NCBI GenBank assembly: GCA_030141605.1
Contig: JAQGDQ010000021.1
Coordinates: 496,001-560,000, forward strand
Direction of reading: 5' to 3'
DNA length: 64,000 bases
Source: Tubiluchus corallicola
Taxonomy: Eukaryota; Priapulida; Priapulimorpha; Priapulimorphida; Tubiluchidae
Shown: one piece after another, positions 12,201-22,449 of the stretch
How positions within the stretch are numbered: position 1 is the first letter of the stretch
Layout of the letters: every line of letters begins with the position of its first letter
Made by a program: the position numbers and the translations under genes
The notes under the pieces: generated by a model
What the model saw: the letters and a program-made list of their open reading frames with translations, nothing else
Told to the model about the DNA's origin: nothing
Database searches by the model: none

Positions 12201-15200
12201 AAGCGCATTTCCGGATTTGCTATTTTACATTGTTTTTTTCTCATTGTCTTTTTGTTATCAAGATGGCGAAGTTTCAACCAAAGCATGAGCTGGAGTTCGG
12301 TCTGAAACTAAGTCCTGCGTGTTTAAAAACACATTTCAAGCACTCCTGTTTTTACTTTTTAATTGATTTCCCCCTGGGCATCTGGTTCCAGATATAGTCT
12401 ATTTCTTATTTTATTGATATCCATAAAATAAGCTATTTTATTTATTTTATACATATCCATAATCTTATGCACCCTGTATACAGTATAGCTGTATTTCTAA
12501 ATCTCTGATATATCTATTGTCTTGATTACAATACTAATGACAACCTACTGGGGTGCAAAATCACTCCAGCACTGGCTCCTAGACATAATTTTTGTAAGCT
12601 GTTTGCTGTAAGACAATTTATTCAAAGAAGCACAAGATGCTAGTACAAGTTTAAAAGTAAGGTGGGCAGTAAGTTATCCACATCCAGCTTTGTATAGACT
12701 GCATAACATAGTAAAAGAAAAACCTGGACTTACGTGAAAACGGTGCACTACATCAAATGGTTACTCCAGAAATTCTTTATTTAGTAATCAAATTTACATC
12801 AAAAAGAGTTGAAAGAGATGCAAAAAAATATTTGATGATGATTTGAGCCTGATGAATAGGATTATCTATGCTTACTTAGACTTTGTTTGTTGTTTGGAGC
12901 TTTAAAAAACTACTCAAGAACTATGGAAACCAATTGACATAGCACCACATAGAGGTGACTTAGTAATAGCTGCCATATGTCTAGTAGGTAGTTTCATATA
13001 CTAGCATCACTTACGGCTTTTGACGATATTGAAACTAGTGAACCCCGCTGTAGAAGTGATCCAAAATTTTTCAAAGCGACAAGTTTTTTTGATGTGTGCA
13101 CAAACATCAGGTCATTGTTCCTTTCCGGTTGTCAGTACTTTACAGTAGATGAACAATTGTATTCATTTAGAAGAAAGTGCAGTTTTTGCTAGCACATGTC
13201 AAAGAAGCCTACAAAATCCGAATAAAGATTTGGCAGGTGGTAGATGCTGAAGATGCTGAGTCGCATTACTTGTGCAGCGTAGACATATCCACTGACAAAA
13301 TGGGTGATGCTATTGCTGGTAAATTAAGCAAAAAAATAATGATGCAGCTATGTGAACTGTACATGAATTCAGGGAGACATATTACAACGTATTCGCAAGT
13401 GTAAGTCAAGTAGATCAGCTATGGCAGAAAGGATGCACACTGGTGGGCCCCCGATAAAAAACAGAAGAAATTCCAGCATCTGATGTGCAAAGTTAACAAA
13501 GTGAACTTTTGTCAGTTCATTCAGTTTTCGTGTTGAAGAAAAGATATTGATTTCGTATAATGTGTCAGCTGAAAGCAAGATAGCTTGTGTACTGTCCACC
13601 ATGCATCATTGAACAGAAATTGATGAAGGTGCAAAAAAGAAGTCATGTGCAATTTTTTGAGTTATAGCAGCAGCAAAGGTGGTGCAGACATGATAGACCA
13701 GCTAGTAGCAGGATATACGATCAGGTGCAACACAAAATGCTGGACATTTAGACTGATGCGAAACATACTTGACACAGCTGGTGTAAATCTGGTGTAAATA
13801 CCTCTGTTCTATATAAACTGAAGGAAAAATACCCAAAGAATAAAGCGTTTAAAAAACCTTCATTCTGTTGATAGACACACAGATAGTGTTCACACAGAAG
13901 CCATGAACTGACAATCGTGTTCATCTTTGCTTATAAAGAGGTTGAGCAGAAGAGGTGAGCAACCGCAACTCAAGGCGATGCGTCATTTCAAAAGATGAAA
14001 AGATAGGCAAAGGTACACAAAATGCAAAATGTTTGCGAGGAAGCACGAATGCAGCTTAAAACACATTGTATTGCAACAAATGTGTTGAAATTCCTAAAAC
14101 GATTATCATTTTGACTTATTTTTTCGGCACTTACTCGGCAAAAACAATTTCATAGTTTTGTATTAGAATGAGTAAATGTATAAGTGCATCAGTGAATGTA
14201 GTAAATGCAAAAAGACATACACATTTCACTAAAATAAAAGAGGTATTCACAATTTTATTCTTAATTACATTGTTACACGTATTCTCACACAGTCGAAACT
14301 TTGCAGGCTAGTAGGTAACAGTACTCTGCTGGTGCGAACAGCTACAGTGTCAGTGCTCCTTATTTTAGAAACCTGGAGTGCATAGTTACCCTGTCATCAG
14401 TGTTGACGTTTATTTGTATCAAACCTTTTCCAGTGGAGGAGGGTTAAGTGAGGCTTGCTGTGTTACTGATTTGTTGGTGATAGTGTATGCTAACTGCTAC
14501 TCTTTGTATGGGACTGTGGTTAAATGAAATTTTGTTATGATTACTGCTTACTTCCATTAAACTTGGCGAATCCTTTTCTTTGGAATGTGTCTGTATTGTG
14601 AACAGTTGCTTACCTTTTGTGAACAGTGTCTTTTAGCTTGTTATGTGGTTATTTTATCCTTCAGCATTTGTTGCATTTGTCTGATGACTATATTACTATT
14701 GTTTTGTTGTGAAATTATTTAAGATTTTTTATTTCATATTGCTTATTCGTACTTGTTTGTAGTTATAGGTCTTTAAGTAAAACAGGAGACATCCTACTTG
14801 GGCACTGTTTCTAAACATTATTTGTTACAATTTAGGAGAATACACGTTTGTATGCAAAGATCCAAGTTGCGGCAAAACATTTTTAACATCTTACAGTCTG
14901 AAAGTTCACGTGCGTGTACATACGAAAGAGAAACCTTACGAGTGTGATGTAAGAGGCTGCGGAAAATCCTATAATACTTTGTACAGGTGAGGCTTGAAAA
15001 TATAATTCAAGAAGGAAGTCCTGCATATTCATTGCATAGTCGATATTTATGTCATGATTAACAGTTCTTATGACCTTTGCAAAGGTCAGGATGTTTTTAG
15101 TTTCAATATTAAACGAGCCAAATTGTTGTATCTTAATTTAGGTTGAAAGCACACAAGCGTTTGCATTACGGCACCACATTCAACTGTGATGAAGATGGAT

Positions 15201-18200
15201 GTACAAAATATTTCACTACGCTGAGTGATTTGCGTAAACACATTCGAACTCACACTGGAGAAAAACCGTACAGGTGTGTATAATTCAGTTAATTGATTCT
15301 TAGATTAGCTGTTTTGTCTGTCAGTCAGTCATTAATCTTTCTGTTAAGAAACTAGTCAAGAATTAATATTTAGGGTAACTGCAAAACCACAGGCTGACAC
15401 ACCAGCAGCCAATCTACTTACTAACTGACCAAGCCTACCAACTCATGTTTGTGTTTTCTGTACCTACACTTCATACTTCCAGTATGTCAGTACTAGCCTC
15501 ATGGTTTGCCTAGTGGTAATTATCAAACTTTATTTTGTGAGTTTTTGAGCAAAAACCTGTAGCCAGCTTAATGTAAGTAAATTAGAAAACCTCAAAATAC
15601 TTTTATATAAATTTTGTTGGTCCTCTCAGCCTTATTTATCAAAGTGCTTACTATTGTCATATGTATCTCTATTTTTAAAAAAGTTCAGGGGCTTACCCAA
15701 TTTTTGCATAAATTGTCCAAGCCTTGTTTTGTCTTATTTCATTGGGTGTAGTCTTTGTTCTTATTTTAGGTGTGAACAGGATGGATGTGGAAAGTCCTTT
15801 GCAGCTAGTCACCATCTTAGAACTCACATCAGAACACATACCGGTTAGTATTTTAAAAACAAGTTGCTTTGTTCGGTGCCAGGTTGTGGTTTTATAATGT
15901 TAATTTAGCAAACATTTAAACGTTCGATGTCTTTGTACATTTTTTATTGACAAAGGGCAAACTGCCAGAAATATTTTAATTTTCTAGGAAAGCACTGCTT
16001 ATAGTGTTGACTGTTGAAAGTTTGTGACAAATGAAAATGATAATTAGTAATTTAATGCATTTGAAATATTTATTTTCTTTATTTTCAAAATTTCTGCCCA
16101 CTACACATCTGAGTTAACTGCAAAGTACATTTATTATCACATCATTTACTGTGTTAACACTTGAAGAAGTTTCTGAATGGGCTTATCATAACTTTTTTGA
16201 GCATGCAGGAAGAATTGATTGCTTCACAAACAGCAAACAGTTTTTTTAGTAGCACTTTATTATTAATTTTCTGAATTTATCTCTACAAGATATCTAAATT
16301 TTACAAATCTAAAACCATACCGATATTGCTACATTGTCGTTTTAATGGGAGGTGGGGACAAACTCAAATGCTTTCCCAGGTGCCACAAGTTCCAGCCGCT
16401 CCACCTGGCATGACTTTATACGATGTTAGTGTAACTGTGATACTTTTAGGTGAGAAGCCATACTCGTGTACTCAGGATGGCTGTGAGAAAGCCTTTTCAA
16501 CGCAATACAGCTTACGAAACCATGTGAGTCGCCACGAAAAGGTATCTGTGCCTCAGCCACCTAATCTCGAGTCAACCTTAATTCCTACGTCAACAACAAG
16601 CCAAAGTACTTTAATAATTCCAACTGTTGCCGAGAACAAGGACATCTCTGAATCGCTTGAAACGGTAATCGAACATCAACAAGCAACAACAACAGCCGTG
16701 TTGCTGGAGCCTCAGACCAATGGGGTAAGTAGCAAGTAGGGGTTTAGAATCTTTACTAGTAAATAATTATTTTTAGATGATTCTCTGTGGAAATAATGTA
16801 ACACGATATGCGTAAAATCTGGCTTACTGTAGTGAGAATTGTCATCATTAACTGTAATATCCATGCTTTACAGTTATTATTGTAATCTTTAAATCAGTTT
16901 TATAATTTTTTATAATTTGTTTTTGAGAGATAATCTACTGATATAATTCTAAAGGTGATATAATTGCACAAACGTTTTCGTGACTGCCCTTTTATTGAGA
17001 TGAGAAAGAGTTTTGAAGAAAGTGGAGTATAACTAATCCTGCACAGATTAATTTTGTTGAACTTTTCTTACTTGTTCCTTCATGTTTATCAGTTTGTGCA
17101 AGTAATTACTGATTTGCCATCCAAGCCGCAGGAGAGATGTAATATCTCGATGTTGTGGAACGTAATGCAAAGCGAGATTCTCCTTTAGTTCGTTTTATGC
17201 AATTTTAAAGTTTAAGGTTGTAGCTAATATTGGTTGAAGCCAGTTTCTCTTTTTGTACTAAATGAAAATCAAACTGTAGTTGTGACATAGTGGCACACTC
17301 ACACCTATGATTTTGACTGATTTCTTTAAAATTTAATGTAAGTTTTCTTTTGATTAATAGTTGCCTCTTATTGAAATTGGTTTTTCATCATTTCAGTCGA
17401 AATCAAGTATACCTGTGATCAACTTGCAAGACCCAACTATAGCCTCGGCTTTTGCTAACAGCAGCAATATGCTTGTATTGCCTGATGGAAGTAAGTGCTG
17501 CAGCATTTCATCACTGTCACTGATGGCGCCTTTCCAATTGCTTTTCTTGGTGTAGCAGCTATAGCTGATTCTTAAAAAGTAAAAATTTTGCACTACAGAC
17601 AAGTAGTATGCCAGTGTTATTTGGGATAACAGTTCGAGTGCGCCGCAGTCTATATTTCACATTTGCTTAGTAGTGAATTTATTGCCACCTTGATCACAAA
17701 GCAGCATTTTTGTTTAGCTGTTTGTTAAATCAGTAACAATTAAAGTTCATTTTGTCTACAGGTATCCTTCTACAACCAAAGAAAAATGAATCTCTAGAGC
17801 CACTGCCAACAACAGGGTTACGGAATGTTGACGTGTCATCTTTGATCAATGAGCATCAACAGCAAGGGACACCACCTACAGTTCCAATAGTGCAACAGAT
17901 ATTTGTGACAAATCAATACTTGAGCTCTGCGGACCAGCTAACAAGTGAACAGACAGTGCAGCAGCAGCCACCTAGTAATATTGTTCCGCAAGCTTTATCA
18001 GCAAAAGCATGTAAGAGTGCAGAGTGCTGCGCACACGGGACAGTGCCTTCAGATGAGTCTATTTCCGTGCCAGTGAAACTAGATCAAACACCAACCGCAC
18101 AGCAAACTGATCAGTTGCTGGCATCTTTGCAAGCACTCATTGCATCTCCAGTAGATTCTAATACTGATGTTGAGTTATCACAGGAAACAGTTACTATGGT

Positions 18201-19060
18201 AACCGAAAACCAATTGCTAGAGATAGCACCACTGCCACCTGATTTTCCTGTCATACAAAGCGACACCACTGGCAGTAGCATTAATTCATTGCAGCCAGAG
18301 CCAGAAAGCAGTGAAGTGCGGACGTTTAATGAGTCACTGCCTATTATGGCAATGAGCGCTGAATCTGATTCACAGGTGCAAAATAATGATGTAACCATGC
18401 TTTTAAATCCACTGTCTTGTGATGGTGAAAAAGATTTGACGCTGCTATTGGGTGACTCATCAAATTTAGATAAAGATACGATTAGGTAAGTGCACTTAGC
18501 ATGAAGTTACTGGTTTTTAAGTAAAATGGTTGAGTAACTATTAGAGCTAGATGGTATTTGGTAATTATCCAGATTCCAGTCCTACCATAACCGGTTGCTG
18601 GATATTGGATTGTAGCATGCCAAATTGTGTATTGGTTAACTAAATTGCAGTATAGTTATTATCTTCTTGTTTCTAAACAGTAACCCTTCCTGTTGCTTTT
18701 ATGCACTTGGAATTAGGCAGTGCTGTACTTCAGTTTTCAGTTGTCTTTTACACCAATGTGTAGCAACATGAAGCAACACTAGTAAGGTATTTGCTCTCTA
18801 CACACTACTATGGACTTGTGCACATTAAAACAGAACTACTTGTACAGAACTACTAAATGTTTTTTTTTGTATCTATTTATCACTGTTGTAAGGGGCATTG
18901 AATGTCTGCAGTTGAAATGTTTTTGTTATTTTACAATTTCATTTTACATAGATTTGTGACAACTGATGATTTTTCCAACTGCAGTTTGGATTTTGGTTTG
19001 CCAGCCGAGCTTACAAATGCAGATTCTACGCCTGAGATTTGCCACGTTGTTGTGGAGTGA
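9270..19060 (+). CDS. MTF1: Metal-responsive transcription factor 1 (complete, 10 coding exons)
   Basis: Zinc-sensing nuclear activator of metallothionein and metal-transport genes through metal response elements. Exons: 9270-9408, 9989-10100, 11411-11634, 14836-14986, 15142-15273, 15770-15843, 16450-16724, 17397-17490, 17762-18485, 18952-19060 (TGA). Total 2034 nt, 677 codons plus stop; all phases agree (human MTF-1 is about 750 aa). The start ATGGCGG follows AAC, a good context. Residues 1-83 are acidic. Residues 85-132 carry the family segment [10 protein letters not shown] through EVKRF. Six C2H2 fingers span about 133-306, including the MTF-1-specific linker TGEYTFVC between fingers 1 and 2, and end in HVSRHEK. 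Residues 307-677 are Gln/Ser/Thr/Pro-rich activation sequence with a small cysteine cluster (C484, C489, C490). The third intron uses a GC donor (G|GCAAGT at 11635). Introns 2 and 3 hold transposon remnants. Confidence 0.95.
10570..11305. mobile_element. Probable non-autonomous hAT element (736 bp) in MTF1 intron 2
   Basis: The left end CAGGGATGTTACTGAAA (10570) pairs with the right end GGTAACATCCCTG (ends 11305); the outer 12 bases are exact inverted repeats. The flanks GCCAAAAA (10562-10569) and GCCATGAA (11306-11313) match at 6 of 8 positions, consistent with a decayed 8-bp hAT duplication. The interior is AT-rich with repeated CAGTTTTGGT-like motifs near the right end and has no recognisable transposase. 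Confidence 0.62.
12011..12476. mobile_element. TIR element (466 bp) in MTF1 intron 3, with a residual 44-codon frame
   Basis: The left end GGCTGCATAAGATTATGG and the right end CCATAATCTTATGCACCC are imperfect inverted repeats of about 30 bp. Both continue into a TATCCATAAAATAA-type motif that also recurs internally. TA flanks both ends (12009-12010 and 12477-12478), suggesting a TA duplication as in Tc1/mariner-type elements, but the exact tip is uncertain by one or two bases. Inside, an ATG in good context (AAGATGGCG at 12263) opens 44 codons to a TAG at 12397. This may be the start of a lost transposase. Superfamily is not established. Confidence 0.6.
12780..14110 (+). pseudogene. piggyBac-type transposase relic in MTF1 intron 3
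   Basis: Fragments in several frames read in order like a piggyBac (DDE_Tnp_1_7) transposase: a segment around 12915 like [36 protein letters not shown] near 13050; [17 protein letters not shown] near 13135, which is the family's DEQL catalytic block; [20 protein letters not shown] near 13210; [12 protein letters not shown] near 13370; [10 protein letters not shown] near 13580 (after frameshift); [19 protein letters not shown] near 13690; and a Cys-containing C-terminal tail near 13980-14100. Stops and frameshifts interrupt it throughout, so it is inactive. I did not find its terminal repeats or TTAA duplication. It lies in the same orientation as MTF1 and is removed with the intron. Confidence 0.85.
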
Positions 19061-20003
19061 ACGGTTTGATATATAAGAATGTTGTTGCTTTCACATAATG
19101 CCTTTGCCTTTGAACAATCTATTAGCTCTTTCATTGTGTTTAGAGATTGCACATTTGCGCAATGCTTATTTTTGAAGCCTATTTATGCACTGTAGTACAT
19201 GAAATAGCTTTTTTGCTCAAGTCAGTGATTATTTGTTAATTAGTAGTAATATGCTTATTTAAGTTGAGAAATGGAGGTAAATTGCAGACGTGAAATTAAC
19301 AAGCAATTTTTTATTGAAATTGGAATATAGTATGTGCCAAACTATATATGTTTATAATCTAAGTCTTTTAAATTTTCTAAGCCTTTTACTTACTATCCTA
19401 AATAACTGGCACAGAATTGGAATATATCTAGTTTTACAATAACTATTTCCATGCAAAAATTTCCTCACAGAATAATATATTGCATTGCTTTCAACAGAAG
19501 AGCAATATTTGTATTAATTGCTGCTTTTCAATCCCTTCGCAATTGACTATAATTTTCCATTACGATGATCAGAAAAGTTGATACCTTAACAACTGTAGTG
19601 TTTGAATAACCTGAAGATATTTATTGAAATGTAACTATAATGACAAACAGACCATTTTGTTTGAGTTTCACTCTATATTGTAATTTTGTCTGCGCAGATC
19701 AATCTTTTTACAAGCATTTGTTATTTCATGCTATATTTATTACATTGTTACTATGTAACTTGTGAAGAATTGCTATTACACAAAGTTAGCTGTATGTAAT
19801 GTCTTTTGTATTCAACTTTTAAAGCATAGCTTGAGGTATACAGTAGTATAATCAGTTATGCTGTAAGCCTGTACTGTAGATAAATAATATTTGTATATGT
19901 TTACTGTTAACAGCAGATCTAGTCATCAGCTATGTGTCTTGTAGAAAATGTTTGTAGTGTATGTTCATAATGCATGCACACCAGCTTGATTTGTTGCCAG
20001 ATA

Positions 20004-20186
20004 CAATCAAACCTCGTTAATACATCCTCTTTTATAATGCCAACCTCGCTTAGGGCCCACATTTTTGGCAAATACAATGTCTATATTTGCATAGACGTGT
20101 TTCGATGCACCTCGTTATAATGCCAAACTCGCTTAATGCCAGCTTTTTTACAGTCCCAAAGTAGGCTGTATAAAGAAGTTTGACTG
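20004..20186. mobile_element. pogo/Tigger-like MITE (183 bp) in the MTF1 3' UTR
   Basis: The left end CAATCAAACCTCGTT and the right end GAAGTTTGACTG are inverted repeats, each flanked by TA (20002-20003 and 20187-20188). CAGTCAAACCTCG-type ends with TA duplications are characteristic of pogo/Tigger elements. The interior repeats CCTCGTTATAATGCC-like and CTCGCTTAATGCC-like blocks, also usual for this group. There is no coding capacity. It lies between the MTF1 stop and the candidate poly(A) signal at 20306, so it is probably transcribed as part of the 3' UTR. Confidence 0.75.
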
Positions 20187-20305
20187 TATAAAATTGTTAT
20201 CGTAAAATGTAGAAAGGCTAAGATAATACACGCAGCTATATTTATTAGTGAATTTAACAACTAGTTTATGTGCCTGTTTTAGATATGCTTGTGTTGAACT
20301 TGAGA

Positions 20306-20311
20306 AATAAA
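20306..20311 (+). promoter_or_regulatory. Candidate MTF1 polyadenylation signal
   Basis: An AATAAA on the coding strand about 1.25 kb after the MTF1 stop. It would give a 3' UTR that includes the Tigger-like MITE. It is followed about 20 bp later by a T-rich stretch (CTTTTTTCAGGGTCTGTTT). Confidence 0.45.
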
Positions 20312-20448
20312 TGCTGTTACTTTTTTCAGGGTCTGTTTAGGATTTATAATTTGTATTGTAAAATATAAAATGTTAGGGAAATGGAGAAAACAAATTCTGT
20401 GTGGACTGAAAAAATGAACTCTGGCTAAATATTTACATAAACAATATT

Positions 20449-20454
20449 TTTATT
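20449..20454 (-). promoter_or_regulatory. Candidate ARMC2 polyadenylation signal
   Basis: AATAAA on the minus strand about 2 kb beyond the ARMC2 stop. I saw no exact AATAAA nearer to the stop on that strand, though variants such as ATTAAA (near 21599) exist. If used, the two convergent transcripts end only about 100-150 bp apart. Confidence 0.35.
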
Positions 20455-22449
20455 GTAAGGCACATTACATATAATTAACAATAATTTCATCACGTGCAAT
20501 ATGCATAACTTCATAAATATGTGAACAAAACATACATAAAGACACACACGGAGGTGTAAGTAAAACAACAAATTATTCTCACACCAGTGCAATCAAACTC
20601 GTAAAAAAATATCTAACAGTATCATTAAATGTGGCACTATCACCATATAAGAAAAAATATATATTTTGCAGGGAATGTGTTGAATACTACCTAATTAAAC
20701 AATAAAGAAGTTGTAGACATCTAAACTTCATATATTATGAAGTGTATCGATCAGTTACAGTTTCACACTACAGTGCCATACTTTTGCAAACAGTGTGATT
20801 TTAAACTAAGTTTCAATAACTATGTCATCATATCAAAATTAATAAGACGACAGCAGAGCAGTCACGAAAAAATACAACACAACAGTAACTGCATAGCACA
20901 ATATCAATAGATGCATATATTTGAAGTTAGCGCACTTTGTACATTCTAACAACAGTAAGTTTGGAGATTCAGTTGATAATTCAGTATATTCACAGTGGTA
21001 TTAATTAGTAAGACAGTCATGAAAATAATATTAAATTTAATCAGTACAAAATGCATTTAGAAAATGGCAGAGTTAACAGATTTAGTAAATACTTTTCATT
21101 AATGACATTCAAATACAAATAATATTGTCACATATTATAATAACTTGTAGCTTGTGCACGTGCAATAAATAGGCACTTAAGAAATCACAGTTTTGTATCA
21201 CAGATTTGACAGGAATGGAAAAAAATGACATGATTTACTTGTAGCAACCATGTTACAGTTAAATTTTTCTCTCAACACAGGCTATAGCTCTTAGAGAACC
21301 AGTTACGGATAAAAAACTTATTTCAGTAAATTAATAACTGAAAAGTGAGTGACCAGGGAAAACTAACAAAGCAACAAGAAAGTCAGAAGGGTGTTTTGAC
21401 AGTTAAGGAAAAAAATTGTTTAACTAGATATTTAGCCAATAGTTCTGTTTACACATCAAACATCTTGAAATGAAATAACAGTTTGCAGGACTGATATTGC
21501 AGTGAAACAGACAATGCCGCACTGAAAACAATTTCAGTCGTAAAATGCAAGACGAAATGTTTTACTTGCTGAAATTCTGGCAAAACTAGAGAATAATGTT
21601 TAATGTACTGGAACTTCATCTTAAAAAATATCTTACAATTTCCTAAAATTTTCACCTAACGCGAATGCTAAACATCAAATAAATAAAAGAAAAACTGCTG
21701 TGAACTAAAATTTCACAAAATTTTAACCCTCTTGCTCTTAAAAACTTTGTACTTTTCAAGTCAAAAACACAAGTAGCACAATATCTGTCATGAGCTTTCT
21801 TCCGATCAGCAGCGCATTCTGAAACAATGACTTGTGATGGAGAAAAAAGTAAAACAACATTCAGAAAGTGAAATGTCCCACTTTGTGAATTATGATTGAA
21901 TTCTACAAGCTCGTATAGTGCTTAAATGTCATAAAGGGAATTTGGAGTAAATCACAAACTAGTTTTACAGATATTAGAGCTAGTGAAATCATTAAAGCTA
22001 TTGGTAGTAGAAAAATGATTTTGGCATGTCACCACATTAGGAGGTAAAGTCAAAAGTCATGCAAGTTTGAAATTTCAGCCTGTTACAAAAAGGGATTGAC
22101 ATGACGTCATCTTGTGCCTGTTACGCAGACTGATGAGTGACCAAAAGGTAAAATTGGTTGCCACGATACACCCTTTTTTATGCTACTCTGACGAGCGTGA
22201 ACTATCCAATCTGATTTTTTTGCATTTACTGGCAAAGAGCTGTAATGACAAGCGACGTCACTCACTGATGTTCTAACAAGAACCATAATTGGCAGTATAG
22301 CATGGTACAGACATAACCTTGTTTTGTGCATTCATTCATTTTAAATAAAAGCCGCTGTTGATTATCAGCAATGCGAATACTTGCTATTATCATTTTGTAA
22401 TCTCCAGGTTATTATAGAAAATAAATGAAACATTTGTCTGCAACCATGT

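Noticed and set aside
22102-22109. Perfect TGACGTCA CRE palindrome
   Set aside because: It lies in the ARMC2 3' UTR region far from any likely promoter; probably chance.
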